A DNA stretch of 64,000 bases from Candidatus Competibacter denitrificans Run_A_D11 (lineage in GTDB: Bacteria > Pseudomonadota > Gammaproteobacteria > Competibacterales > Competibacteraceae), in NCBI RefSeq assembly GCF_001051235.1, contig NZ_CBTJ020000042.1:1-64000 (forward strand). The letters are read 5' to 3'. A model generated the notes under the pieces. It worked only from the letters and a program-made list of their open reading frames with translations. It was not told the origin of the DNA and searched no databases. Positions 52,226-61,228 of this stretch are shown piece after piece. Position numbers and translations under genes: made by a program. Numbering within the stretch: the stretch's first letter is position 1; each line of letters starts with the position of its first letter.

Positions 52226-52841
52226 GTCGGCGGGTCTTTTCTCTGCCTGGCTGCTCGGTCTGTCCCTGGGCCTGACCGCCTGCACAGTGACCTGTCTGCC
52301 CTTCATGGGCACATGGGTGCTGGCGCGTCAACGTGCGGTGGTACTGGCCGATACCGGCTGGTTTCTCGCAGGCCGGGTGAGCGCCTATGCGCTGCTGGGT
52401 TGGGTTGCGGGTCTGTCGGGTGCTCGGCTGAGCGCTGAATTGCACGGTGGCCTGGGCCATGTCGCCATCGGCATCGCGTCGGTGGCCGCTGGCCTTTGGT
52501 TACTGTTGGGTGAGGGCCGCCCGCGCGGTTGTACGCCATTGCGCGCCGCACATACTCCACCGTTGGCGTTGGGCTTTGCGCTGAGCCTCACACCTTGCGC
52601 CCCGCTGGCTTCTCTGCTCGCTTTCACCGCCCAGTCCGGTTCTGCGACCTTCGGGGCTGCCCAGGGCCTGGCGTTTGGCCTCGGTGCAGCGGTGACGCCC
52701 TTGCTCCTGGTGCTGCCGCTGCTCGCGGCTTTTGGCGCACGGTTGAAAACGGAGCAGCGCTGGTTGGGTCTGTGGTTGCAACGTGGCGCGGGGTTGGTGC
52801 TGTTGGCGCTGGGTGGCTATCGTCTGTCTCTGGGGATGTGA
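52218..52841 (+). CDS. DsbD/TauE-like polytopic membrane protein
   Basis: 207 residues from ATG 52218. About six membrane segments, with two Cys-Pro type sites: ACTVTCLPFMGTWVL and SLTPCAPLASLL. This pattern marks the DsbD-2/SafE-like family, which includes thiol-disulfide carriers and metal-linked proteins near cbb3-oxidase assembly genes. It would move electrons or a metal across the inner membrane. It overlaps the polyferredoxin by 8 bp and exbB by 1 bp. Confidence 0.8.
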   Translation: MVESAGLFSAWLLGLSLGLTACTVTCLPFMGTWVLARQRAVVLADTGWFLAGRVSAYALLGWVAGLSGARLSAELHGGLGHVAIGIASVAAGLWLLLGEGRPRGCTPLRAAHTPPLALGFALSLTPCAPLASLLAFTAQSGSATFGAAQGLAFGLGAAVTPLLLVLPLLAAFGARLKTEQRWLGLWLQRGAGLVLLALGGYRLSLGM

Positions 52842-53263
52842 TGAACATGTTGAAAGACTGGGTTGAATACGGCGTGCTGGGCTTGCTGCTGGTGCTTTCG
52901 ATCTGGGCGGTCGCCATCGGCATCGCCCGCTTTTTTTACTACCGGCGGGTCAATGTCGCTGCCTGGAAGCAGCGCGTGGAACTGGAAGCCGACCTCACCG
53001 CCGGCTTGACCACCATCGCCACCGTGGCGGCCAATGCTCCTTATGTCGGTCTGCTGGGCACCGTGCTCGGCATCATGCTGACCTTCCAGACTTTGGGCGC
53101 GACGGGCGACATCGACGTAAAAAGCATCATGACCGGGCTGGCGCTGGCGCTGAAAGCAACCGCTGCCGGTCTGGTGGTAGCGATTCCCTGCGTCGCGTTG
53201 AACAATGCGTTGCGCCGGAAAGTGAAGCTGTTGCTGGCCCGCTGGGATGCGCATCATGGATGA
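52841..53263 (+). CDS. exbB: ExbB, short type
   Basis: 140 residues from ATG 52841 (TGATG overlap). Three membrane segments, with TVAANAPYVGLLGTVLGIM and GLALALKATAAGLVVAIPCV being the proton-channel motifs of ExbB/TolQ/MotA. It is the short ExbB form without the long cytoplasmic loop of E. coli ExbB. It energises TonB with ExbD. Confidence 0.93.
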   Translation: MNMLKDWVEYGVLGLLLVLSIWAVAIGIARFFYYRRVNVAAWKQRVELEADLTAGLTTIATVAANAPYVGLLGTVLGIMLTFQTLGATGDIDVKSIMTGLALALKATAAGLVVAIPCVALNNALRRKVKLLLARWDAHHG

Positions 53264-53624
53264 GGAAATCGCCTCTATCAATGTGATTCCGCTGGTGGAC
53301 ATCATGCTGGTGCTGCTGACGATTGTGTTGACCACCGCCACGTTTATCGTTACGGGCCAGATTCCGGTCGATCTGGCGCACGCCGCCCATGCGGAACAGA
53401 GCCAGCATAGTCCGGTGGTACTGACCCTCACCCTGCAACGCACCCTTTATCTGAACGATCAACCCATCGCCGATCTGGCTGCCGCCCTGAACGGTTTGCC
53501 GCCTGCCACGCCGATGGTGGTACGGGCCGATGGGGGTTTGGCCCTGCGTGATTTCATCGAGCTGGTGGATCGGGTCAAGGCGCTGGGCTTTTCCCAGGTC
53601 AGTCTGGAAGTTAAACGCACATGA
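53247..53624 (+). CDS. exbD: ExbD
   Basis: About 125 residues. SINVIPLVDIMLVLLTIVLTT contains the essential channel Asp in the single membrane segment; the periplasmic domain follows. ATG 53256 is an alternative start. It overlaps exbB by 17 bp and tonB by 4 bp. Confidence 0.92.
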   Translation: MRIMDEEIASINVIPLVDIMLVLLTIVLTTATFIVTGQIPVDLAHAAHAEQSQHSPVVLTLTLQRTLYLNDQPIADLAAALNGLPPATPMVVRADGGLALRDFIELVDRVKALGFSQVSLEVKRT

Positions 53625-54544
53625 GTTGGCGGGCCTGGGGGGCTTCTATCGCCCTCCATGCGGGTATGGTGAGTTTGTTGCTGAGCCTTGCTTCCGCTGA
53701 TCCGCCCGTGCCTACTCATAGCCGGTGGGAGGTAAAACTGGCCGTTGCACCAGAGCCACCGGCTCCGGCCACTCCGCCAATCTCGCCAGCGCCAGCAACG
53801 CTTCCGGCTCCACCCAGTGCACCTCCCGAGGCACCCCCACTTGTTCCTGCTCCAGCCCCGGCGACTCCCAAACCGAAGCCCGCATTAGCCGCACCTTCTC
53901 GGCCCCGGCCAACTCCGCCGGTACTGCCCCGATCCAAGCCAATCCCGCCCCCGCCTGCCAAAGTGGTGGCGCAACCACTAAAACAGCATCAACCGCGCCC
54001 GGTTGCTGAAGCTGCGCCCCCGCCGCGTCAGCCCAAAATGCCGCTTGCTCCCTTTGCGGAACCGTCGCCCCGTGCTCCGCGCCAGGAGAACCGGCGTTGG
54101 ATGACAGAAACGCCATCGCAACCATCCCCAGCCACCACTGAACGCTGGCCAGAGAGGCAGGGTGACAGCGGTGTAACCTTACCCGCTCGCAAACTCATAG
54201 CGCCCTCCGTTGCGGGCAGCAGTAGCAAAGCCGCCCCACCGGAGCCTGACCGTGCCCAGGCCAGGCAACTCTGGTATGCAGCCCTGACCCGGAAGTTGCG
54301 GGAAATGCGCAGCTATCCTCCGGTGGCCCGTCGTCTGGGCCAGGAGGGAGTGGTGACGATGGCCATTGAGATCGGAGCGAATGGAGAATTGCGTCTGGCG
54401 GAAGTGCGCCAGGGTTCCGGTTTCCCGGTGCTTGATCAGGCAGCCAAGGCGCTGGTTCGTGAGGCGGTGGCCGCTCTGCGCGGTCAATGGTCGCCGCCTG
54501 GCGAGAGTCGGCTGGAGATCCCGGTCGCCTATCGCCTGGATTGA
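53621..54544 (+). CDS. tonB: TonB
   Basis: 307 residues. One N-terminal membrane segment (SIALHAGMVSLLLSLA), a Pro/Ala-rich span of about 150 residues with Lys-Pro repeats (long enough to cross the periplasm), and a C-terminal domain with MRSYPPVARRLGQEG and LRLAEVRQGSGFPVLD, the TonB receptor-binding fold. It is the final gene of the seven-gene operon and probably dedicated to the receptor at 48173. Confidence 0.93.
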   Translation: MSWRAWGASIALHAGMVSLLLSLASADPPVPTHSRWEVKLAVAPEPPAPATPPISPAPATLPAPPSAPPEAPPLVPAPAPATPKPKPALAAPSRPRPTPPVLPRSKPIPPPPAKVVAQPLKQHQPRPVAEAAPPPRQPKMPLAPFAEPSPRAPRQENRRWMTETPSQPSPATTERWPERQGDSGVTLPARKLIAPSVAGSSSKAAPPEPDRAQARQLWYAALTRKLREMRSYPPVARRLGQEGVVTMAIEIGANGELRLAEVRQGSGFPVLDQAAKALVREAVAALRGQWSPPGESRLEIPVAYRLD

Positions 54545-54576
54545 TGATCGCAAAGCAGGGGATTGCAGCGGACACG

Positions 54577-54615
54577 CCGGGAGCAGCGGCGAGATGGCCT
54601 GGCTACTGCTCCCGG
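54577..54615. terminator. Large hairpin between convergent tonB and pfp
   Basis: CCGGGAGCAG (54577-54586) and CTGCTCCCGG (54606-54615) form a perfect 10-bp stem with a 19-nt loop. It sits in the 89-bp gap between the two convergent genes and probably ends transcription from both, although no strong U-run follows on either strand. Confidence 0.5.
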
Positions 54616-54633
54616 TGCATTTGTGCGGAATGC

Positions 54634-55863
54634 TTAATGGCTGACGGTGACCTTCTTGCCTTTCTTCTGACCGATGGCTTTCAGCATAGCAGTGAACCAA
54701 GGCGTATCGATGTCGAAGGGTTTTCCACCTTTGATACGCGGAAACTCGATAGCTCGCAATACGCCGTTATGGTCTTCATCATGGCCGATGACGCCGGCTT
54801 CACCCCGCATGGCGCATTCGACGGCGAGGTCGGTGCATGATTTGATGAGGCGAATATCCTCAATGTTGGCGGCGGACGCGCGTGAAAAGTAACCCGATTT
54901 TTGAATCAGGGTTTTTTCCGAACCAATCATCTGGGAGAACTGTTCACCGAACCATTTACCGGGGTTTACTGCGTCGAGCTTGATATGACCGAAGGCATCA
55001 CGCGGAACTTCCTGACCCTTGGCCTGTAATTCGGCGACGATGGCTTCCACGCCCGCACCTTCAGAAACGAAAATATTGATGCAATCGACCTTATCCATCG
55101 CGCTGCGCAGGCGTTTAGCCTCGGCGGCGATGTCGATGTGCATTTCCGGCACAAAGACCGCATGGACTTCAAAAGCGGAGCGGTCCAGTCCGATGGCGGG
55201 CAGCCACTCGGTGCGGTCCAGCAACTTGCGATATTCCAGCGCGGTGGCGGCAGTTAACCAGCCGCAATTGCGACCCATTACCTCATGAATGATCAACATG
55301 CGGGGATTGGCATTGTTTTCCGCAACGATGTTCTTGAAGTAACGAGCGCCTTGTTCGGCAGCGGTCCAAGCGCCCAGCGACTGCTTGATGGGATACACGT
55401 CGTTATCGACGGTCTTGGGTAGGCCGATGACGGTGAGGCCGTAGTTATTTTTCGCCAGAAACGCCGCAAGATCGGCCGCAGCGGTGTTGGTATCGTCGCC
55501 ACCAATGGTATGGAGAACATCCACGCCATCCTTGACCAATTGATCCGCCGCGATCTTCTGGGGATCTTGTCCCTCTTTAACGAGGCCGCGCTTGACGCAA
55601 TCCTTGACGTTAGTGAGTTTGACACGACTGTTACCGATGGGTGAACCGCCGAAGGTGTGCAGCAACCCGGCTTTTTCCCGGATTTCTGGGGTCACTTTGT
55701 AAGAGTCTCCCAGGAGCAATCCTTTATAACCACTGCGATAACAGATGATGTCGATGCTTGGATCAATCTCGGTATAGCGCTCGATCAGGCCACCAACTGC
55801 TGAGCTAAGGCAGGGGGCCAAACCGCCGGCCGTAAGAATCGCCACTTTTTTGGGTTTGCTCAT
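54634..55863 (-). CDS. pfp: Pyrophosphate-dependent 6-phosphofructokinase
   Basis: 409 residues. It phosphorylates fructose 6-phosphate, reversibly when PPi is the donor. The nucleotide-binding site has GGDD (residues 121-124) and PKTVDND (149-155); an Asp at the second position after GG and Lys in the PKTVDND motif are the markers of PPi specificity. NRSVG-type motifs of ATP-PFK are absent. Monocistronic, with about 200 bp upstream containing no gene. Confidence 0.93.
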   Translation of the reverse strand: MSKPKKVAILTAGGLAPCLSSAVGGLIERYTEIDPSIDIICYRSGYKGLLLGDSYKVTPEIREKAGLLHTFGGSPIGNSRVKLTNVKDCVKRGLVKEGQDPQKIAADQLVKDGVDVLHTIGGDDTNTAAADLAAFLAKNNYGLTVIGLPKTVDNDVYPIKQSLGAWTAAEQGARYFKNIVAENNANPRMLIIHEVMGRNCGWLTAATALEYRKLLDRTEWLPAIGLDRSAFEVHAVFVPEMHIDIAAEAKRLRSAMDKVDCINIFVSEGAGVEAIVAELQAKGQEVPRDAFGHIKLDAVNPGKWFGEQFSQMIGSEKTLIQKSGYFSRASAANIEDIRLIKSCTDLAVECAMRGEAGVIGHDEDHNGVLRAIEFPRIKGGKPFDIDTPWFTAMLKAIGQKKGKKVTVSH

Positions 55864-56067
55864 AATGGGTATTTACCTTGTTAGATTGACAGCAAAGGGC
55901 AAAAGAGGTCCAAAGCAAACTAAAATGTAGGGTACATTCCGCCATTCAACAACGCAAAACGCGCCAGAGGCAGCGAAGTTTTTTCGCCTGCTGTCCGCTT
56001 AGGGGCGCCATCTCAGCGGGCGATCAGGGAAGGCTTTGTAGCCAGTGAGTGGGGGAGCCTGTTCTCT

Positions 56068-56751
56068 TCAGGCCTGCACTACCGCCAAGGTTTGGCTCAG
56101 CCATTGGGCGATATCGCGGATTTCCTCCCAGCACACTTCATGACCCATCCCATAATCTTGCCATGCCACCGAATAGCCCAGATTTTCCAATAACTCGGCA
56201 CTTTGTTGGCCATAGCGCATCGGAATCACGGCATCGTAATCGCCGTGCGCCATGAAGATCGGCGTTGGTTGGTTCGCGGGCCGTCGTTCATCAGAGAACT
56301 TGCTGATCAAGGGAAGATAACAGGATAAAGCCAAAATCCCGGCCAAGCGGTCGGGGTAGCGTAGTGCCGTGTGCAGCGCCATCGCCCCACCTTGGGAAAA
56401 GCCGGCCAGCACGATCCGGTCGGCGGCTATGCCGCGTTGTTTCTCGCGTTCGAGTAAGTCGCAGAGGGCCCGCTCAGAGGCGTAAACGCCCTCAGGGTCT
56501 TCCTGGCGCGGTAAATCCATGCTGAGCACATCGTACCAGGCGCGCATCCGCATTCCCCCATTGACCGTTACCGGCCGAATGGGCGCGTTGGGAAACACAA
56601 AACGAATCCCCAACTCGTCCGGGAGGCGTAATTCGGGGACGATAGGCTCGAAATCACGCGCATCGGCGCCAAGGCCGTGCATCCAGATGACGCTGGAACG
56701 GGCAGCGGTCTTGGGTTCGATTTCGACGGTGGTCAGTAGTGAGGGGTTCAT
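56068..56751 (-). CDS. Alpha/beta hydrolase, phospholipase/carboxylesterase family
   Basis: 227 residues; the start has AGGAA eight bases upstream. VIWMHGLGADARDFEPI, nucleophile Ser in LAGFSQGGAMAL, Asp in HGDYDAVIP and His in YGMGHEVC form the triad order of the carboxylesterase/acyl-protein thioesterase-like family (Pfam Abhydrolase_2). Substrate is unknown. It is divergent from lptM. Confidence 0.9.
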   Translation of the reverse strand: MNPSLLTTVEIEPKTAARSSVIWMHGLGADARDFEPIVPELRLPDELGIRFVFPNAPIRPVTVNGGMRMRAWYDVLSMDLPRQEDPEGVYASERALCDLLEREKQRGIAADRIVLAGFSQGGAMALHTALRYPDRLAGILALSCYLPLISKFSDERRPANQPTPIFMAHGDYDAVIPMRYGQQSAELLENLGYSVAWQDYGMGHEVCWEEIRDIAQWLSQTLAVVQA

Positions 56752-56885
56752 GGCAAACGTTCCTGTGGAAGACCTTGGATTGGCATTAGCCGTGATGTCG
56801 AGTGGCTTGTCAAGCCGCCCTGACCGACCAAATGCAGGCTATACTGGCGCCTAATTTTGAGAGCCGCTTTTAAGGGATCGCTGAA

Positions 56886-57029
56886 ATGTCCGAGTTTCGT
56901 GCCGGGCCCCTGTTGGCCGGATTGGTGTTGGCGCTGCTGTTGGCCGGTTGCGGTCAAAAAGGCCCGCTGTATCTGCCCAAATCACCCGCGTCGCCGCCTG
57001 CATCCGACCCGGCGCCACCGAGGCCCTGA
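56886..57029 (+). CDS. lptM: LPS translocon lipoprotein LptM (YifL)
   Basis: 47 residues. MSEFRAGPLLAGLVLALLLA leads to lipobox LAGCGQKGPLYLP, which is diagnostic of YifL/LptM, followed by a Pro/Ala/Ser tail. LptM promotes oxidative maturation of LptD. Its position just before lysA (3 bp gap) is the same as in E. coli-like genomes. The gene is short and easily missed. Confidence 0.93.
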   Translation: MSEFRAGPLLAGLVLALLLAGCGQKGPLYLPKSPASPPASDPAPPRP

Positions 57030-57032
57030 CGC

Positions 57033-58280
57033 ATGGATCATTTCGAGTATCGGGATAACCGGCTGTACGCCGAAGATGTAGCGGTTGCCGACATCGCGGC
57101 GGTGGTCGGCACGCCGTGTTATATCTACTCCCGCGCCACCATCGAGCGGCACTGGCACGCCTTTGATCAAGCCTTTGGTGCCCATCCGCATTTGATCTGT
57201 TACGCGGTCAAGGCCAACAGCAATTTGGCGGTATTGAATAGCCTGGCGCGGTTAGGCTCAGGGTTCGATATCGTCTCAGTCGGCGAACTGGAGCGGGTCT
57301 TGGTAGCCGGCGGCGATCCCGGTAAGGTGGTTTTTTCGGGAGTAGGCAAGCGCCGCGATGAGTTGGAGCGCGCTTTGGAGGTCGGCATCCGCTGCTTCAA
57401 TGTCGAGTCCGAAGCGGAATTGGCCATGCTGATGCAGGTAGCGGCCGCACAGGGTCGGCGGGCGCCGGTATCGCTGCGCGTCAATCCAGATGTGGATGCC
57501 GACACCCATCCCTATATTTCCACTGGTCTGAAACAAAATAAATTCGGCATCGACGTGGCGCGCGCACTGGCGGTTTATCAGCGCGCGGCTGCATCGCCCC
57601 ACCTTGAAATTGTCGGAGTGGATTGCCATATCGGCTCGCAGTTAACGCGCCTCGCGCCGTTCGTGGATGCCCTGGATCGGGTGCTGGCCTTGGTGGCGCG
57701 GCTGGAAGCGCAGGGGGTCCGCATCCATCATATTGATGTCGGTGGCGGGCTAGGCATCCGCTACCGCGACGAGGAGCCGCCGTTGCCTGCTGAGTACGCC
57801 GTTGCCCTATTCGAACGTCTGCAAGGGCGACCGTATGAACTTTTACTCGAACCGGGCCGTGCGTTGGTCGGTAATGCGGGGATTCTGGTCACGCGGGTCG
57901 AACTGCTTAAACAAGGCGCCGATAAGAACTTCGCGGTCGTGGATGCAGCCATGAACGACCTGCTGCGTCCTGCCCTGTATTCGGCCTGGCAGGCGATCAT
58001 TCCGGTCGAAGCGGGCGGTACCGGCGAACCGTCCCAGTACGATGTGGTAGGCCCGGTTTGTGAGACTGGCGATTTCCTCGGTAAAGATCGCGCGTTAAGC
58101 GTGGCCGCCGGCGATTTATTGGCGGTGCGTTCCGCCGGTGCCTATGGGTTTTCCATGAGTTCCAATTACAATTCCCGGCCGCGCGCCGCTGAAGTTATGG
58201 TGGACGGTGCGCAGTTTCAGGTGGTGCGCCGACGAGAGACGGTTACGGAACTGTATGCGGGAGAGACTATCCTAAGTTGA
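57033..58280 (+). CDS. lysA: Diaminopimelate decarboxylase
   Basis: 415 residues. It decarboxylates meso-DAP to lysine. PLP Lys60 in CYAVKANSN, the HIGSQ motif, GGGLGI and EPGRALVGNAG, and the Cys in GPVCETGDFL complete the site. GAGG is placed nine bases before ATG 57033. Confidence 0.97.
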   Translation: MDHFEYRDNRLYAEDVAVADIAAVVGTPCYIYSRATIERHWHAFDQAFGAHPHLICYAVKANSNLAVLNSLARLGSGFDIVSVGELERVLVAGGDPGKVVFSGVGKRRDELERALEVGIRCFNVESEAELAMLMQVAAAQGRRAPVSLRVNPDVDADTHPYISTGLKQNKFGIDVARALAVYQRAAASPHLEIVGVDCHIGSQLTRLAPFVDALDRVLALVARLEAQGVRIHHIDVGGGLGIRYRDEEPPLPAEYAVALFERLQGRPYELLLEPGRALVGNAGILVTRVELLKQGADKNFAVVDAAMNDLLRPALYSAWQAIIPVEAGGTGEPSQYDVVGPVCETGDFLGKDRALSVAAGDLLAVRSAGAYGFSMSSNYNSRPRAAEVMVDGAQFQVVRRRETVTELYAGETILS

Positions 58281-58304
58281 TTCCAGCTTTCGAGAGATAA
58301 CGCC

Positions 58305-58727
58305 ATGGGTGCACGATTCACCAATCCTTCCGAAGAGCAGATTCGCGCGCTGCTCAAACAGGTTAAAACCATCGCCGTGGTGGGGCTGTCCGCTTCGCCG
58401 AGCCGGCCCAGTTACGGGGTTGCCAGGGCATTGCGCGGTTTTGGTTATCGCATCATCCCGGTCAATCCAACCGTGGCGGACGTGTTCGGCGAGAAAGCGT
58501 ATCATAGCCTGCCCGATTTACCAGGGCCGGTCGATTTGGTGGATGTGTTCCGTGAGTCGCGCCATGTTGCTGGGTTGGTCGATGAATGTATCAGCCTGAA
58601 AGTGCCTGCGTTGTGGTTGCAAGATGGCGTGCTAGACGAAGCAGCCGCGCTGCGGGCGCGCGAGGCCGGACTGACTGTGATAATGGATCGTTGCATCTAT
58701 CGGGATTACGCGCGGTTGCTGGCTTGA
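58305..58727 (+). CDS. CoA-binding protein (YccU family)
   Basis: 140 residues. TIAVVGLSASPSRPSYGVAR is the Rossmann-type CoA-binding loop; DLVDVFRESRHVAGLVDECI and the C-terminal MDRCIYRDYARL fit the CoA-binding domain family (PF13380). The role is unknown. ATG 58305 has GAGATA upstream. Confidence 0.9.
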   Translation: MGARFTNPSEEQIRALLKQVKTIAVVGLSASPSRPSYGVARALRGFGYRIIPVNPTVADVFGEKAYHSLPDLPGPVDLVDVFRESRHVAGLVDECISLKVPALWLQDGVLDEAAALRAREAGLTVIMDRCIYRDYARLLA

Positions 58728-58808
58728 TTGGTTGTCGCTACCGCGTGATCACTGAATACGCTGGCTCTTATCCTACCGACTAAAAAAGCCTTCATTGCAA
58801 GTCGCATC

Positions 58809-60356
58809 ATGATCGAACGAACGACAGAACATCCGGTTCAGCACCGACTCAAGCTGCGCAATCTCCGTTTGTCGGATTACAACGACGTTCAGGAGATCAT
58901 GGAATTGGTCTATCACAATATGGATGGCGCGTGGAGTCGCGAGCAATTCGCCTCGCAAATCGCCCGCTTTCCTGAGGGCCAAATTTGTATCGAAGACAAC
59001 GGTAAAGTGGTGGGGTCCGCCCTGAGCCTGCTGGTCGATTACGGCCGTTACGGTGACCGACACACCTACTGGCAGATCATCGGCGACGGTTATCTCACCA
59101 CGCACGACCCAAACGGCGACACCTTGTATGGCGTGGATATTTTCGTCCACCCGGATTATCGGGACATGCGGCTGGGCCGGCGCCTGTATGATGCCCGCAA
59201 GGAGCTGTGCGAAAAGCTCAACCTGCGCGCCATCATGGTCGGGGGCCGAATTCCCGGCTATGGCAAATATTCTGCCGAAATGAGTCCGCAGCAGTACGTC
59301 GAGATGGTGAAGGCCAAGGAACTGGTTGACCCGATCTTGACCTTCCAGTTGGCTAATGATTTCCATGTCCGACGGATCGTCACTGGTTATTTGCCGGACG
59401 ATACCGATTCCAAGGCGTATGCCGTGCTGTTGGAATGGCTGAACATCTATTATGAGGAGAAGGAAATCCTGATTGGTGGGCGCAAGTCGGTGGTGCGGAT
59501 CGGGGCCGTTCAGTGGCAGATGCGCCAGACCGCTTCGTTGGAAGAATTGTTGCAGCAGGTCGAGTATTTCGTGGATGCGGTCGCCGGTTACAAGACCGAC
59601 ATCGTGCTCTTTCCTGAGTTCTTCAACGGCCCGTTGATGGCCCAATTTCACCAGAGCAATACCGCTGAGGCCGTGCGCCAGCTCGCCGAATATACCGAAC
59701 CCTTACGCGATGCGATTTTGGAATTGGCTATCGCCTATAATGTCAATATCATCGCCGGCAGTATGCCCGAATATCAGGGCGGCGCGTTGTATAACGCAGC
59801 TTATCTATGCCGGCGTGACGGGACTTGGGAAAAACAGTCCAAACTGCATATCACCCCGGACGAACGGTCGTACTGGGGTCTGCAAGGGGGTGACACGCTG
59901 CAAGTGTTCGAACTGGATGTCGGCAAGATCGGTATCCTCATCTGCTATGATGTTGAATTTCCGGAACTCCCTCGCTTGCTCGCCGACCAGGGTATGCAAA
60001 TCCTGTTCGTGCCGTTTTGGACCGATACCAAGAACGCTTATCTGCGGGTTCGGCGCTGCGCTCAGGCCCGCGCCATTGAGAACGAATGTTACGTGGTGAT
60101 TTCCGGTAGTGTCGGCAACTTGCCGAAGGTGGAAAACATGGACATGCAATATTCTCAAGCGGCGGTTTTTACACCGTCCGATTTCGCCTTTCCCCATGAT
60201 GCCATCGCTGCCGAAGCCACACCAAACACTGAAATGACCCTGATCGTCGATCTGGATTTGGATAATTTGAAGGAAATGCGCACCCATGGCAGCGTGCGCA
60301 ACTTTCGTGACCGGCGGCTGGACTTGTACAAGATCGCCTGGACTGGCCGGAATTAA
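58809..60356 (+). CDS. Fusion of a GNAT acetyltransferase and a carbon-nitrogen hydrolase (nitrilase) domain
   Basis: 515 residues. Residues about 10-215 form a GNAT domain (HPDYRDMRLGRRLYDARKEL is the acetyl-CoA-binding loop). About 225-510 form a nitrilase-superfamily amidase, with the complete triad Glu270 (FPEFFN), Lys345 (KLHITP) and Cys379 (LICYDVEFPE). This fused arrangement is conserved in many bacteria but the substrate is not established. It stands 41 bp before dapF. Confidence 0.92.
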   Translation: MIERTTEHPVQHRLKLRNLRLSDYNDVQEIMELVYHNMDGAWSREQFASQIARFPEGQICIEDNGKVVGSALSLLVDYGRYGDRHTYWQIIGDGYLTTHDPNGDTLYGVDIFVHPDYRDMRLGRRLYDARKELCEKLNLRAIMVGGRIPGYGKYSAEMSPQQYVEMVKAKELVDPILTFQLANDFHVRRIVTGYLPDDTDSKAYAVLLEWLNIYYEEKEILIGGRKSVVRIGAVQWQMRQTASLEELLQQVEYFVDAVAGYKTDIVLFPEFFNGPLMAQFHQSNTAEAVRQLAEYTEPLRDAILELAIAYNVNIIAGSMPEYQGGALYNAAYLCRRDGTWEKQSKLHITPDERSYWGLQGGDTLQVFELDVGKIGILICYDVEFPELPRLLADQGMQILFVPFWTDTKNAYLRVRRCAQARAIENECYVVISGSVGNLPKVENMDMQYSQAAVFTPSDFAFPHDAIAAEATPNTEMTLIVDLDLDNLKEMRTHGSVRNFRDRRLDLYKIAWTGRN

Positions 60357-60397
60357 GCCGGCCTGACCGTTTGGGCTGTATCCGTAAAGGCAACGGC

Positions 60398-61228
60398 ATG
60401 ACACTGCGATTTACCAAGATGCACGGCCTGGGCAACGATTTCGTGGTGATCGACGGCATCACTCAGACAGTGGCACTCGATCCAGATCGGATTCGTCGCT
60501 TGGCCGACCGCCATTTCGGTGTCGGTTGCGACCAGTTGCTTCTGGTGGAAGCCTCTGACCGGCCCGATGCCGATTTCCGTTACCGCATTTTCAATGCCGA
60601 CGGTGGCGAAGTGGAGCAGTGCGGCAACGGCGCCCGCTGTTTCGCCCGCTTTGTACGCGACCGAGGCTTGATCGACCGCGATGATGTGCGGGTAGTGACT
60701 GCTGCTGGGTTGTTGCGGCTGCACATCCAACCGGATGGCCAAGTGGCGGTGGATATGGGCCAGCCGGTGTTGGAGCCGGCTCAAATTCCCTTTTTCGCCA
60801 CGCAGCGCGCTGCACACTATCCGATAGCTGCCGATAGTATCGAGATGGACATCGGGGTGGTGTCAATGGGCAATCCCCATGCGGTGGTTGTGGTCGATGA
60901 GGTGGACCACGCACCGGTGGCCCATCTGGGTCCTTTGCTGGAGCGCCACGGCCGGTTTCCAAAGCGTGCTAATGTCGGCTTCATGCAAATCGTTGCTCCT
61001 GATCACATCCGCTTGCGGGTGTTCGAGCGTGGCGTCGGTGAAACCCTGGCCTGTGGCAGCGGCGCCTGTGCGGCGGTCGTGGTCGGTCGGTTGCAGGGGC
61101 TGTTAGCGCCCAGGGTCCGTGTCCAACTCGCTGGGGGTGATTTGAATATTCATTGGGCCGGGGAGGGAGAATCGGTCACCATGACTGGCCCTGTGGCAAC
61201 CGTATTCGAGGGGTGGCTCGAATGGTGA
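60398..61228 (+). CDS. dapF: Diaminopimelate epimerase
   Basis: 276 residues from ATG 60398, with TAAAGG upstream; the frame extends to 60371. It interconverts LL- and meso-DAP. Cys75 in QCGNGARCFA and Cys219 in LACGSGACAAV are the acid/base pair. It overlaps DUF484 by 7 bp. Confidence 0.97.
   Translation: MTLRFTKMHGLGNDFVVIDGITQTVALDPDRIRRLADRHFGVGCDQLLLVEASDRPDADFRYRIFNADGGEVEQCGNGARCFARFVRDRGLIDRDDVRVVTAAGLLRLHIQPDGQVAVDMGQPVLEPAQIPFFATQRAAHYPIAADSIEMDIGVVSMGNPHAVVVVDEVDHAPVAHLGPLLERHGRFPKRANVGFMQIVAPDHIRLRVFERGVGETLACGSGACAAVVVGRLQGLLAPRVRVQLAGGDLNIHWAGEGESVTMTGPVATVFEGWLEW

Noticed and set aside
55924-55938. AATGTA-GGG-TACATT dyad upstream of pfp
   Set aside because: Short dyad with a repeated-looking context; too weak to claim as an operator, and no regulator is adjacent.
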